The notes under the pieces: model-generated
Seen by the model: the letters and a program-made list of their open reading frames with translations, nothing else
Told to the model about the DNA's origin: nothing
Databases searched by the model: none
Source: an uncultured Thermoguttaceae bacterium
GTDB lineage: Bacteria > Planctomycetota > Planctomycetia > Pirellulales > Thermoguttaceae
Direction: 5' to 3'
Assembly: GCA_937951625.1 (NCBI GenBank)
Contig: CALFBP010000053.1
Location: forward strand, 1 to 64,000
DNA length: 64,000 bases
Translations under genes and position numbers: made by a program
Shown: positions 45,235-54,095 of the stretch, piece by piece
Numbering within the stretch: the first letter of the stretch is position 1
How the letters are laid out: each line of letters starts with the position of its first letter

Positions 45235-46923
45235 ATGACTGGCCTGGGAATCAATCAGGTGCATTGTGGAGATTGTTTGGAGCTGCTTGAGCGGATCGAG
45301 CCTGGAACCGTCGATTTGGCCTTCGCCGATCCGCCCTTCAACATCGGTTACAAGTACGACGTTTACGAGGATCGCCGCTCGCGGCGGGAATACCTCGATT
45401 GGTCGCGGAGGTGGATTTCAAACGTCTCCGTGGTGCTGAAACCGACGGGAACGTTCTGGTTGGCGATCGGCGACGAGTACGCCGCGGAGCTCAAACTCAT
45501 CGCCCAAGACGAGGCAGGGTTTCATTGCCGAAGCTGGGTCATTTGGTATTACACCTTTGGGGTGAATTGTTTTCGAGGTTTCAGCCGGTCCCACACGCAC
45601 CTGTTCCATTTCGTCAAAGACCCGGCTTGCTTCACGTTCAACGGTGAGAATCCGGCGGTAAGGGTTTTGTCGGCTCGACAGCTTGTGTATCGCGACGGCC
45701 GGGCGAACCCCAAGGGCCGCCTGCCCGACAACACCTGGATTTTTCGGCCCCAGGATGCCCCGCCGTCGGGCTTCGCGCCGTCGCATGACACTTGGTATTT
45801 TTCGCGCGTGGCGGGGACCTTTCGAGAGCGGGAGGGGTTTCATGGGTGCCAGATGCCGGAGCAGTTGTTGGGGCGGATCATCCGCATTTCGAGCCACCCC
45901 CAAGACTTGGTGCTCGATCCCTTCGCTGGCAGCGGGACCACGCTTGTAGTCGCCAAGAAGCTGGGGCGGCGCTGGCTGGGCATCGAGCTGTCTTCCCATT
46001 ACGTTCGGCGGATTCGACTGCGTTTGAAGGCCGCGCAGACAGGCGATCCCCTCGATGGTCCTGCCGATCCGGTGCGGAGCGCTCCGAAAACATCCCACGG
46101 AAGGCGCGGCGTGCGCATTTTTCGTAGCCGTCCCCTGCCCGAATCGGACCAAACCACGGAACGCGCCATCATCAGCGCTTTTCAAGCCGCGTGTACCGAC
46201 TATTCGGCGGATCAGGTCCTTTGCGATCCCGAGGTCAACGCCCGGTTTATTGCCGCGTGCGCGGCGAGTAACGTCGGCCGCGAGCCTTTCACGTGCAATC
46301 GTCTGCTCTTGCGTTTGCGAAAGCGCGGGAAGCTTCCTAAACTCGGCGTGGCCCGCCGCAGGCTTGATTCTCGAACTATGGACCCTTACAGCGATGCCGC
46401 TGAGATCGCCATGCAGTTGATGAGCGTCGACTACGGTTATTCGCTCGACGATCTGCTTTGTTCGCCCGAGGCGGCTGCCGAGTTCGATCGCCTGGCCGCC
46501 GAGTTTGCACCCGGCTACTCCCCGGCAGAGTACCGTTGGGCGGCGATCTCGATCCGAAAACGGGCGAGGAGCTCCAAGGCCTTGGCCAAGAGTCATTTTT
46601 CCGCTTGGCTGAGGCGACGCAGTTTGCCGCCCGCGGCGCCGTTGTCGAACTGGGTGGACGATCGCTACGCCGTGCCCGGCGTCTACGTGGTCTTCAGCGA
46701 GTCGATTGCCCTGTATGTAGGCGAGACCTTTAATCTGTTGCGGCGACTTGAGGGTCTCTCCTCTGCCGAGGGCTGGAAAAAGCTCACGCCGACCTCTGTG
46801 CTTTTCCTACCCTGCAAGGAAAACACGAGGGTGCGGCACGGTCTTCAGACTGCGTTGATCCAGCGGGTCAAACCGTTGTTGAACTCGCAACTTCTTCGCT
46901 TGCGACCGGCGGAACTCGTCTGA
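45235..46923 (+). CDS. Beta-class DNA methyltransferase fused to a duplicated module and a GIY-YIG-like domain
   Basis: A 562-aa protein. Residues 1-265 form an amino-methyltransferase with the catalytic motif ADPPFN (31-36; motif IV) before the SAM-binding DPFAGSGTT (228-236; motif I), the order of beta-class N6-adenine/N4-cytosine enzymes. Residues 305-450 hold two related modules of about 60 aa: YSADQVLCDPE (323-333) and YSLDDLLCSPE (402-412), each followed by F-x-x-x-A and a basic helix (LRLRKRGK; SIRKRARS). Residues 480-552 resemble a GIY-YIG nuclease: PGVYVVF, LYVGETFNLLRRL with R503, and PLLN; Gln538 occupies the usual catalytic Glu position. ATG 45235 has AAGGGA just upstream. No separate restriction enzyme is nearby, so it is an orphan methyltransferase or a fused system. 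Confidence 0.88.
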   Translation: MTGLGINQVHCGDCLELLERIEPGTVDLAFADPPFNIGYKYDVYEDRRSRREYLDWSRRWISNVSVVLKPTGTFWLAIGDEYAAELKLIAQDEAGFHCRSWVIWYYTFGVNCFRGFSRSHTHLFHFVKDPACFTFNGENPAVRVLSARQLVYRDGRANPKGRLPDNTWIFRPQDAPPSGFAPSHDTWYFSRVAGTFREREGFHGCQMPEQLLGRIIRISSHPQDLVLDPFAGSGTTLVVAKKLGRRWLGIELSSHYVRRIRLRLKAAQTGDPLDGPADPVRSAPKTSHGRRGVRIFRSRPLPESDQTTERAIISAFQAACTDYSADQVLCDPEVNARFIAACAASNVGREPFTCNRLLLRLRKRGKLPKLGVARRRLDSRTMDPYSDAAEIAMQLMSVDYGYSLDDLLCSPEAAAEFDRLAAEFAPGYSPAEYRWAAISIRKRARSSKALAKSHFSAWLRRRSLPPAAPLSNWVDDRYAVPGVYVVFSESIALYVGETFNLLRRLEGLSSAEGWKKLTPTSVLFLPCKENTRVRHGLQTALIQRVKPLLNSQLLRLRPAELV

Positions 46924-47269
46924 GAAGCAATGGTGAGGTGGTCGCTCCCTGCGGGGCCGATGGCCCTGGCCACCTGACGAACGCGGTAACGCGAAAAGCG
47001 CAGCTTGGGCAGTCTTCCCGCGTTATCGCCCCGCCACCGTCGTGATCGCTCCAACGAACCTTTCGGCCTGCGGACTCACGGAATCGCTCCCCGCCAAAAG
47101 CAAAATCTTGGCGATCAGCCGTAATTTTGCAGCAAACCCACTGTACGCCAAGAGCGTCGGCGGTTAGGATAGGCCACTGGGCAATACGTTACCGCGGCTT
47201 GCCGGTCGCGCGGGAGAGTGGTCGTTTACTCGAGGGTCTGGGTTCCTTCCTTTTCAATTGGCGGAGAAC
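46924..47269. other. Intergenic region between the methyltransferase and rpsU
   Basis: 346 bp. An imperfect inverted repeat (46983-46993 with 47019-47029, one mismatch) may end the methyltransferase transcript, and a second pair CGCCAA/TTGGCG lies at 47092-47113. No rpsU promoter could be picked out. Confidence 0.4.
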
Positions 47270-47458
47270 ATGGTCAAACTGATTTTGCGGGAGCGGGAGT
47301 CGATTCAAGAGGCGGTGCGTCGTTTTCGAAAGCTCGTGGAGCGCACGGGGATCAAGAAAGAGATGCGCAAGCGCGAGCATTACGAGAAGCCTAGTGTGAC
47401 GCGGCGGCGGGCCAAGGTCCGGGCCGAACGCCGCAGCCGCCTCCGCTCGCAAGCGTAA
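47270..47458 (+). CDS. rpsU: 30S ribosomal protein S21
   Basis: A 62-aa basic ribosomal protein of the small subunit, near the 3' end of 16S rRNA. It begins [19 protein letters not shown] and continues with [18 protein letters not shown], followed by an Arg-rich tail ([11 protein letters not shown]), as in S21. ATG 47270 with GGAG close upstream is preferred over a TTG at 47258. Confidence 0.94.
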   Translation: MVKLILRERESIQEAVRRFRKLVERTGIKKEMRKREHYEKPSVTRRRAKVRAERRSRLRSQA

Positions 47459-47595
47459 AATCGGTTTGGCGGAAACATCATTGCGAGTCGTTCGACCGGC
47501 GCGAGACGAGATGCTTTTTTCGGCCCTCAAAAGCCGAACTACAAGCCAATTCCATCGCCGCAATAGAAGCGCAGAATATCTCTGCTAAAATCCGA

Positions 47596-47629
47596 CCATT
47601 CCCGCTGGTTACGATGCCAGCGGGAATGG
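47596..47629. terminator. Strong palindrome between convergent rpsU and RRM genes
   Basis: Perfect 13-bp stem (47596-47608 with 47617-47629) and an 8-nt loop in a 320-bp gap with no gene. On the minus strand it is followed by GGATTTTAG; on the plus strand there is no T-run. It probably acts as a shared terminator. Confidence 0.5.
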
Positions 47630-47778
47630 CGGGAAGTTCTTAGCCCAACAGCGATTCGTTGAGGCCATTGGCAAGCAGGGCAGGAAGCCGGCTCTCAGAG
47701 TTGCATGTTCTGAATACCCAATTTTCCTGTTTTGCCCTGGGCCAAAGCCTCGCGCTGTCGTTTTCGTTCGCCAAAAAT

Positions 47779-48063
47779 CTACCAACTACGGCGGCGGCCG
47801 CCGGTGCGTGGGCGGTCTTGCTTGGGCCGGGCCTCGTTGACGGTCACCGAACGCCCGTCGATCTCGCGGAGGTTCAATTCCTGAATCGCCGTGGCGGCCT
47901 CTTTGCCGTCGGCCATCTCCACGAATGCGAAACCGCGCGGCCGGCCTGTTTCGCGGTCCTTGACGATGTTCACATTGGAAACCTTGCCGTACTGCGAGAA
48001 CGCTTCCCGCAGATCGTCCTCGGTGGCCGTGTACGACAGATTGCCGACATAGATACTGGTCAT
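47779..48063 (-). CDS. RRM-type RNA-binding protein
   Basis: A 94-aa single-RRM protein of the bacterial/cyanobacterial Rbp type. RNP2 is IYVGNL at residues 4-9 and RNP1 is RGFAFVEM near residue 44; the C-terminal tail is Arg/Gly-rich (RPRTGGRRRSW). Such proteins bind U-rich RNA and are often cold-induced. ATG 48063 is directly before TSIYVGNL. A possible -10 (TACAAT) some 285 bp upstream would imply a long leader. Confidence 0.93.
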   Translation of the reverse strand: MTSIYVGNLSYTATEDDLREAFSQYGKVSNVNIVKDRETGRPRGFAFVEMADGKEAATAIQELNLREIDGRSVTVNEARPKQDRPRTGGRRRSW

Positions 48064-48349
48064 GAGATCCAAAACCCTTTCTCCGCGATCAATTGGTTGA
48101 TCGCCCTTTGCGGCCTAGCGCCGCTGTTGAAACGGAAACCCAAACAACACACTCTGGCTGCCACCGCTTCACCCTGAGCCCAAAATCCACGAAACACGGC
48201 GGAAGCCAACGGTAGAAGGGAAAGATCAACCGCACCTGGAGATCGACGTCCCACCGTTGGGACGCCGCGACGCAGATCGTCGGTGACTTAGAACGAGAGC
48301 TCTGGACCTCGCGGGCTCACTTGGCTTCTCGCCGCAACTACCGCCATTA

Positions 48350-48371
48350 TTGTACCATATAGATCGTACAA
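48350..48371. promoter_or_regulatory. Operator-like dyad in the RRM/hydrolase divergent region
   Basis: TTGTAC (48350-48355) and GTACAA (48366-48371), a perfect 6-bp dyad with a 10-bp centre, in the 430-bp gap between divergent genes. On the minus strand it overlaps a TACAAT -10-like hexamer. The rest of the gap shows only a T-tract near 48386-48400. Confidence 0.35.
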
Positions 48372-48493
48372 GGGAAGCCCGCTTTTTTGCTTTTTTTTTG
48401 AGGCCCGTACGGTCGCTTACCAAGGGTTCGGTGATTTTCGCAAAAAAGGCGGGCGGAAGAATCACGCCTGGCGAAGACGAGGGGGGAGAACCT

Positions 48494-49732
48494 GTGAGAT
48501 TTGTCGCAACCTGTTCAGTAGTTCTGGCTTTCGCAATCGGACTGGGCCTCACCGCTTCAGGCCAGGAAGCAGGGCAACCCGCCGCCACGGTCGGCATTCC
48601 CGAACCTCGGTGGGACATGCAAGTGCTGGGCAAGACGCCCAAAACCTATCCGGCGGAAAAACCCGTGGCTAAAAGCGTGACCTCGGTTTTTTTCGAGGGA
48701 CTGCCATGGCGCAAGCGGCCCACGCGGGTTTTCGCCTATTACGGCCTGCCCAAGGCCGCGCCGAGCGAGCGCGTGCCGGGCATGGTGTTGGTGCATGGGG
48801 GCGGCGGCACGGCCTTCGATAGCTGGGTGCGACTATGGAACGACCGCGGTTACGCGGCTATCGCGATGGATACTTGCGGATGCCTGCCCATCGGCTCTTA
48901 TGGCAAGTGGCAACGCCACGAGTTCGGCGGGCCACCCGGCTGGGGAGGTTTCGCGGAGATCGACGAGCCGATCGAGGACCAGTGGACCTACCATGCCGTC
49001 GCCGACGTGGTGTTGGCCCATTCCCTCTTGCGGTCTTTGCCAGGAGTCGATCCCGAGAGGATCGGCGTGACGGGAATCTCGTGGGGTGGCTACTTGACGT
49101 GCATTGTGTCGGGTGTCGATCCCCGATTCCGCTTCGCCGTGCCGGTCTACGGTTGCGGTTTCCTCGGTGAGAATTCGGCCTGGCTGGGTGAATTTCAAAA
49201 AATGGGGCCAGACAAGTCTTCGCGATGGTTCCGCTGGTGGGACCCGTCCGTGTGGCTGCGGTGGAATCACATGCCCACGCTCTGGGTGACGGGAACGAAT
49301 GACTTTGCCTATCCCATGGATTCCCTTCAGAAATCGTACCGCACGGCCCAAGGCCCTCGAACCTTGTGTATCCGGATTCGAATGCCCCACGCCCATGGCG
49401 GAGCTGGCGAGAATCCCGCCGAAATCCTCGCTTTCGCCGACAGTCTGCTCCGAGGCGGTCCGCCGCTTGCTCGAATCACGGGTCAGGGACGCGAAAACGA
49501 CCGGGCCTGGGTGACGTTCGAAGGGGCGGTTCCGATCCGTCGGGCGGAACTGATCTACACGCTTCAGGCCGGCCGCTGGCAAGATCGTTTCTGGCAAGCC
49601 ATGCCCGCCGACATCGACCCCACGGCGCGAAGGGTCCAATCGCCTTTGCCCCAAGGCGTCAAGGTCTACTATTTCAATCTCATCGACCAACGCGATCTGA
49701 TCGTCAGTTCGGAGCACGAGGAAATGCCGTGA
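48494..49732 (+). CDS. Secreted alpha/beta hydrolase (acetyl-xylan-esterase/dienelactone-hydrolase-like)
   Basis: A 412-aa exported hydrolase starting at GTG 48494 with GGGGGGAGAA immediately upstream; the frame is open far beyond, but the signal peptide (VRFVATCSVVLAFAIGLGL) fixes the start. PGMVLVHGGGGTAFDSWV contains the oxyanion region; the nucleophile is Ser in TGISWGGYLTC; the catalytic Asp is in VTGTNDFAYP and the His in MPHAHGGAG. The C-terminal 90 aa form a beta domain (AWVTFEGAVPIRRAELIYT). Likely an ester hydrolase on plant or algal glycans. Confidence 0.85.
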   Translation: MRFVATCSVVLAFAIGLGLTASGQEAGQPAATVGIPEPRWDMQVLGKTPKTYPAEKPVAKSVTSVFFEGLPWRKRPTRVFAYYGLPKAAPSERVPGMVLVHGGGGTAFDSWVRLWNDRGYAAIAMDTCGCLPIGSYGKWQRHEFGGPPGWGGFAEIDEPIEDQWTYHAVADVVLAHSLLRSLPGVDPERIGVTGISWGGYLTCIVSGVDPRFRFAVPVYGCGFLGENSAWLGEFQKMGPDKSSRWFRWWDPSVWLRWNHMPTLWVTGTNDFAYPMDSLQKSYRTAQGPRTLCIRIRMPHAHGGAGENPAEILAFADSLLRGGPPLARITGQGRENDRAWVTFEGAVPIRRAELIYTLQAGRWQDRFWQAMPADIDPTARRVQSPLPQGVKVYYFNLIDQRDLIVSSEHEEMP

Positions 49733-49965
49733 GGTGGCCTCTGGGGTCGGAGCCCGTCAACTGAAGCATCGAGGGTTTGCCCTGTGAATGCCGGACCTTT
49801 TCTGGGCCGCCACGTGGGTTTGGGAATGGCGATCGGGCGAGGATCCGGGGGTTGCAAGGGGGCCGATCTCAAGACACAATGGCGGGCGAGGTCGAGCGGT
49901 TGATGCGGCGGCCTCGGTATCTGCCATGCGAAGACTTTTCTAGGCCACTTGAGAAGGAGTGCTCG

Positions 49966-50979
49966 ATGCCACGCCCCGTTACGATGTTCACTGGACAATG
50001 GGCCGATCTGACCCTGGAGACCTTGGCTGCGAAGTGTCGCGAGTTCGGCTTTGATGGACTGGAGTTGGCCTGCTGGGGCGATCACTTCGAGGTCCCCAAG
50101 GCCTTGGCCGACGACCAATACTGCCTCAACAAGCGGAAGCTCCTCGAGAAGCACAATCTTCAGGTTTTCGCGATCAGTGCGCATCTTGTTGGCCAAGCGG
50201 TGCTCGACGTGATCGACGCCCGGCATCAAGCGATCTTGCCGCCTTATGTTTGGGGAGACGGGGACCCGGCGGGCGTGAACCAACGCGCGGCCGAAGAGCT
50301 GAAGGCGACCGCGCGGGCCGCCCAGAAGCTAGGTGTGGGGGTGGTCAATGGCTTCACTGGCTCCAGCATTTGGCACTTGCTCTATTCTTTCCCGCCCGTG
50401 CCGCCCAAAATGATCGACGACGGCTTCAAACTCCTGGCCGAGCGGTTTCACCCCATCCTCGACGTGTTCGGCGATTGCGGGGTGAAGTTTGCCTTGGAGG
50501 TCCATCCTACCGAAATCGCCTTCGATCTTTATACGGCCCAACGGGCGCTGGATGCCTTGGACCGCCGCGAGGAATTCGGATTCAATTTCGATCCCAGCCA
50601 CTTGATCTGGCAGGGGGTGGACCCTGTGGAGTTCATTCGGGCCTTTCCCGACCGCATTTACCACGTCCACATGAAGGACGCGATCGTTAAACTCAACGGC
50701 AAAAGCGGTATTCTCGCTAGCCACCTCAATTTCGGCGACCCGCGACGTGGCTGGGACTTCCGCTCGCTGGGCCGGGGAGGGGTCAATTTCGAGGAAATCA
50801 TCCGTGCCTTGAACGAGATCGGCTATCAGGGGCCATTGTCGGTCGAATGGGAAGACAGCGGCATGGACCGCGATCACGGCGCCAAGGAGGCCTGCGCGTT
50901 CGTGAAGCGAATCGACTTCGAACCGAGCCGCGTGGCCTTCGACGCGGCCTTCGACAAGGAAGAGCAAAAAAAGCAATGA
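49966..50979 (+). CDS. Sugar phosphate isomerase/epimerase (AP-endonuclease-2 fold), copy 1
   Basis: A 337-aa TIM-barrel enzyme of the IolE/xylose-isomerase-like superfamily. ATG 49966 has AAGGAG 7 nt upstream. Metal-site segments: [29 protein letters not shown] and [27 protein letters not shown] lies between. It forms a tandem pair with a close paralogue at 51.1 kb (113 bp apart), sharing most residues. Related enzymes convert ketohexoses or inosose, often alongside Gfo/Idh/MocA oxidoreductases; the substrate here is unknown. Confidence 0.9.
   Translation: MPRPVTMFTGQWADLTLETLAAKCREFGFDGLELACWGDHFEVPKALADDQYCLNKRKLLEKHNLQVFAISAHLVGQAVLDVIDARHQAILPPYVWGDGDPAGVNQRAAEELKATARAAQKLGVGVVNGFTGSSIWHLLYSFPPVPPKMIDDGFKLLAERFHPILDVFGDCGVKFALEVHPTEIAFDLYTAQRALDALDRREEFGFNFDPSHLIWQGVDPVEFIRAFPDRIYHVHMKDAIVKLNGKSGILASHLNFGDPRRGWDFRSLGRGGVNFEEIIRALNEIGYQGPLSVEWEDSGMDRDHGAKEACAFVKRIDFEPSRVAFDAAFDKEEQKKQ
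50365..50469 (+). repeat. Patch of near-identical DNA shared by the two isomerase genes
   Basis: 83 identical bases (50365-50447 equal to 51492-51574) followed, after one mismatch, by 21 more identical bases, while flanking parts of the two genes differ at many third codon positions. A second identical run of about 46 bp surrounds 50265-50310. Fits recent gene conversion. Confidence 0.7.
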
Positions 50980-51092
50980 TACTCGGGAAATCCCCTCAGC
51001 GGGCGGATGAGGAATGACGGTGCCGCATTTCTCGCCTAGCTTGGGACATGACGGGGACGAACGTAGCAGCAGCGAAAAAGGAGGAACAGCCG

Positions 51093-52103
51093 ATGGCGCG
51101 TCCGGTCACGTTGTGTACGGGTCAGTGGGCCGACTTGCCCCTGGAGGTTTTGGCCCAGAAGTGCAAGGCGTGGGGATTCGACGGCCTCGAATTGGCCTGC
51201 TGGGGCGACCATTTCGAGGTCGATAAGGCCCTGGCCGACGAGGGCTACTGCGCACGGAAACGGGCTTTGCTCGATCAATATGGGATGAAGGTTTATTCGA
51301 TTTCCAACCACCTGGTGGGGCAGGCCGTGTTGGACATCATCGACGAGCGTCATCGAGCCGTGCTGCCGCCCTACGTCTGGGGCGACGGCGATCCGGCGGG
51401 CGTGAACCAACGCGCGGCCGAAGAGCTGAAGGCGACCGCCCGGGCCGCCCAGAAGCTAGGCGTGGGCGTGGTCAACGGTTTTACCGGCTCGAGCATTTGG
51501 CACTTGCTCTATTCTTTCCCGCCCGTGCCGCCCAAAATGATCGACGACGGCTTCAAACTCCTGGCCGAGCGGTTCCACCCCATCCTCGACGTGTTCAAGG
51601 AGTGCGGCGTCAAATTCGCTCTGGAGGTCCACCCGACGGAAATCGCCTTCGATATTTATACAGCGGAGCGGGCAATCCAGGCTTTGGACGGCCGACCCGA
51701 GTTCGGATTCAATTTCGACCCCAGCCACCTGATCTGGCAGGGCATGAATCCGGCCTTGTTCATCCGCAAGTTCCCGGATCGCATCTTCCACGTCCACATG
51801 AAAGATGCGATTGTCCGGCTCGACGGCACGGCTGGAATCTTGGCCAGCCACCTCAATTTTGGCGATCCGCGGCGGGGTTGGGACTTCCGTTCGCTTGGTC
51901 GGGGGGGCGTCAATTTCGAGGAGATCATTCGCGCGCTGAATGATATCGGCTACCAAGGCCCGTTGTCCGTGGAATGGGAAGACAGCGGCATGGATCGCGA
52001 ACACGGCGCCAAAGAGGCCCTGGAGTTCGTACGCAAGCTCGACTTCGCCCCCAGCGCCCGCGCGTTCGACGCCTCGTTCGACAAGAAGGAACAGCAAGCT
52101 TAG
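51093..52103 (+). CDS. Sugar phosphate isomerase/epimerase, copy 2
   Basis: A 336-aa paralogue of the preceding gene with all the same metal-site segments ([35 protein letters not shown]). ATG 51093 has AAGGAGG 9 nt upstream. It differs most in the first 75 residues and the C-terminal 30, so substrate range may differ. Keeping both genes with intact active sites suggests two related activities rather than decay of one copy. Confidence 0.9.
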   Translation: MARPVTLCTGQWADLPLEVLAQKCKAWGFDGLELACWGDHFEVDKALADEGYCARKRALLDQYGMKVYSISNHLVGQAVLDIIDERHRAVLPPYVWGDGDPAGVNQRAAEELKATARAAQKLGVGVVNGFTGSSIWHLLYSFPPVPPKMIDDGFKLLAERFHPILDVFKECGVKFALEVHPTEIAFDIYTAERAIQALDGRPEFGFNFDPSHLIWQGMNPALFIRKFPDRIFHVHMKDAIVRLDGTAGILASHLNFGDPRRGWDFRSLGRGGVNFEEIIRALNDIGYQGPLSVEWEDSGMDREHGAKEALEFVRKLDFAPSARAFDASFDKKEQQA

Positions 52104-52201
52104 CGCAAGCCGAGTATGGCGCTGGTCCGAAAATCCTGGCGGCCTGCCGCGGCATCTTCAGGCTGTCATTTTCCCGGGCTGCGCGCCAAAGGGTTATCCA
52201 G

Positions 52202-53377
52202 TTGGCTATCGTGAAGGTTCTTCACGGGTACCCTTACTACCGTTCGGCCACCGGCGACGCGGAGCAGATCGCGTTGCGGCTGATCGAGGTTTTGCGGCAG
52301 CACGGCTACGACGTGGACGGGTTTTGCCTGACGCTCAACCCGCCTGGGCCGCACTTGACGTTTCGTGAGTTGGATCGCCGCTGGCGACGCGGCGACCGTG
52401 AACTGCTCTCGATGTACGAGAAACTCGAGGAGCGCCTGGAAGGCTGCGACGTGCTGCTCAACGGATCGGGCATCAATCTCCACCCGGAGTTCGTCTCGCG
52501 ACTTAAGGTTTTTACTGTCTTCCAGTGCTTTGACGATCCAGAAAGCTCGGCGATCCTTTCCAAGCCGGTGGCGGCCGCCTACGATTTGTGCTTGGTCGGC
52601 AATGTCGCCGAGGTGGAGACGTATCGGTCTTGGGGCGTGCGGTACGCCGAATGGGCACCGCTCGGCCTGCTGCCGGGCTCTTACGATCCCACCTTACGGG
52701 AAATCGACATCCTGGAGGGGCGGCGCGACATCGACCTGCTGATGCTCATCGACCGGCTCAGCCCCCCGCGACGCGAACGCATGGACAAAATGGCCAAGGC
52801 GTTTCCCGATGGCCATTTCTACGGCCGGGGTTGGCCCCGGGGCTATTTGCCGGTCGGACAGGAGTTGGCCATGCTGCGTCGGGCCAAGATCGGGCCCAAT
52901 TTCCACAACTCCACCGGCCCGATCAACTTGCGCCTCTTTCAACTGCCGGCCAACGGGGTGATGCAAATCTGCGACAACCGAAAGCACCTCGGCGTTGTCT
53001 ACGAATTGGATAAGGAAGTGGTGGGATTTGAAACGGTCGAGGAGTGCATCGACCTATGCCGCTACTACCTCGCCCATGACCGCGAACGTCGCGAAATCGC
53101 TGCTGCTGGTTGGCGGAGGGTCATGCGTGATTACAACGAGGTTGCGGCCTTCGCCTGGCGCATGCGGATCATCGAGGCCCACTTGCCATGCCGCCAGGTC
53201 CGTCCTGTGGAAACGGCCATTGCCATCCGGCAGCGAGACCGCACGCGTTGGCCGCGCTTGCGGCATCAGATGCTTGCTCCGTTCCGAGTTGTAGTCAACG
53301 CGGTCCTTACGATCGCCCGACGTGTCGTGGGCTACCTCCGTCGCGGGTTCAAATGTCAGTCGGCCCCCCATGATTAG
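52202..53377 (+). CDS. CgeB-like glycosyltransferase
   Basis: A 391-aa protein of the group-1 glycosyltransferase superfamily related to CgeB. The start is probably TTG 52202 (AAAGGG 8 nt upstream), giving MAIVKVLHGYPYY; the frame is open further up, through the end of the isomerase gene. It shows DVLLNGSGINLHPEF, a typical FQCFDDPESS, FYGRGWPRGYLPV and the C-terminal KIGPNFHNSTGPINLRLFQL plus NGVMQICDNRKHLGVVYE, the acceptor/donor region of CgeB-type enzymes. It lies 98 bp after the isomerase pair and is possibly co-transcribed. Confidence 0.8.
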   Translation: MAIVKVLHGYPYYRSATGDAEQIALRLIEVLRQHGYDVDGFCLTLNPPGPHLTFRELDRRWRRGDRELLSMYEKLEERLEGCDVLLNGSGINLHPEFVSRLKVFTVFQCFDDPESSAILSKPVAAAYDLCLVGNVAEVETYRSWGVRYAEWAPLGLLPGSYDPTLREIDILEGRRDIDLLMLIDRLSPPRRERMDKMAKAFPDGHFYGRGWPRGYLPVGQELAMLRRAKIGPNFHNSTGPINLRLFQLPANGVMQICDNRKHLGVVYELDKEVVGFETVEECIDLCRYYLAHDRERREIAAAGWRRVMRDYNEVAAFAWRMRIIEAHLPCRQVRPVETAIAIRQRDRTRWPRLRHQMLAPFRVVVNAVLTIARRVVGYLRRGFKCQSAPHD

Positions 53378-53509
53378 AAAAAGATTGGAGCCTCCTATCC
53401 CCCCCTTTCACCCGGCTTGCGGAAGAGGGAAGATTTCCCGAAAGTTGCCAACTTGATTAGTTTGCGAAGCGAGACCGCATCGGCGGCGGTGATGGGCGTT
53501 GCAGGACGG

Positions 53510-53860
53510 TCATGAGGCCCGGCCGCCGCCTGGTTCCACGTTGTCGCGATTAGTGTCGCGGGGGCCTCGACGCGGCTCGACTTTTTCGAACCGTTCGCCA
53601 GGTTTGACGAGCGACGTGATCCGCAGCCCGAACTTATCACCTACCTTAACTGCTTCGCCCAAGGCCACCGGTCGACCGCCGATGTGAACCTCGAGCATCT
53701 CTTCGCACGACTTGTCGAATTGCAGGATGGCTCCGGGGGCCAATTCCACGACAGCGCCAAGCGGCTGACGCTTTTGGGCCAGTACGACGCTAACCGGAAC
53801 GGGTATTTTTAGTAAGCTCCGCGAGTACGCTGGCAGGTCTTGCGGCGTAAGGTTGGACAT
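53510..53860 (-). CDS. fliN: FliN-like flagellar motor switch (SpoA-domain) protein
   Basis: A 116-aa protein made almost wholly of a SpoA/FliN domain: LKIPVPVSVVLAQKRQPLG, then LAPGAILQFDKSCEEMLEVH, the VGGRPVA-type loop (IGGRPVALGEAV) and KVGDKFGLRIT. In flagella, FliN forms the C-ring and binds the export apparatus. Its hydrophilic C-terminal tail (about 25 aa) is unusual. It stands apart from other flagellar genes, as is common in planctomycetes; a type III secretion C-ring paralogue is an alternative. Confidence 0.85.
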   Translation of the reverse strand: MSNLTPQDLPAYSRSLLKIPVPVSVVLAQKRQPLGAVVELAPGAILQFDKSCEEMLEVHIGGRPVALGEAVKVGDKFGLRITSLVKPGERFEKVEPRRGPRDTNRDNVEPGGGRAS

Positions 53861-54095
53861 GTTTTTTCTTATCGGTCAGCATGATCGTCAAACTTTACCC
53901 ACCCTGCGCATATTTCGACGCAACCGTTGGGAGCGAGTAGCCGATAAACCGTGTAGTGGTCGGCAAAGCCGGGGATACTGTCATCTTAGGCACGTCGGAT
54001 TTAGGCGTTGCAACCGGATGGCGGGCCTGCCCCCGAACAGGCGAGGCATCGGTCCAGAGGCTGCCGAACGTAACGGAGTGCGAGGAGCCCTTTCG

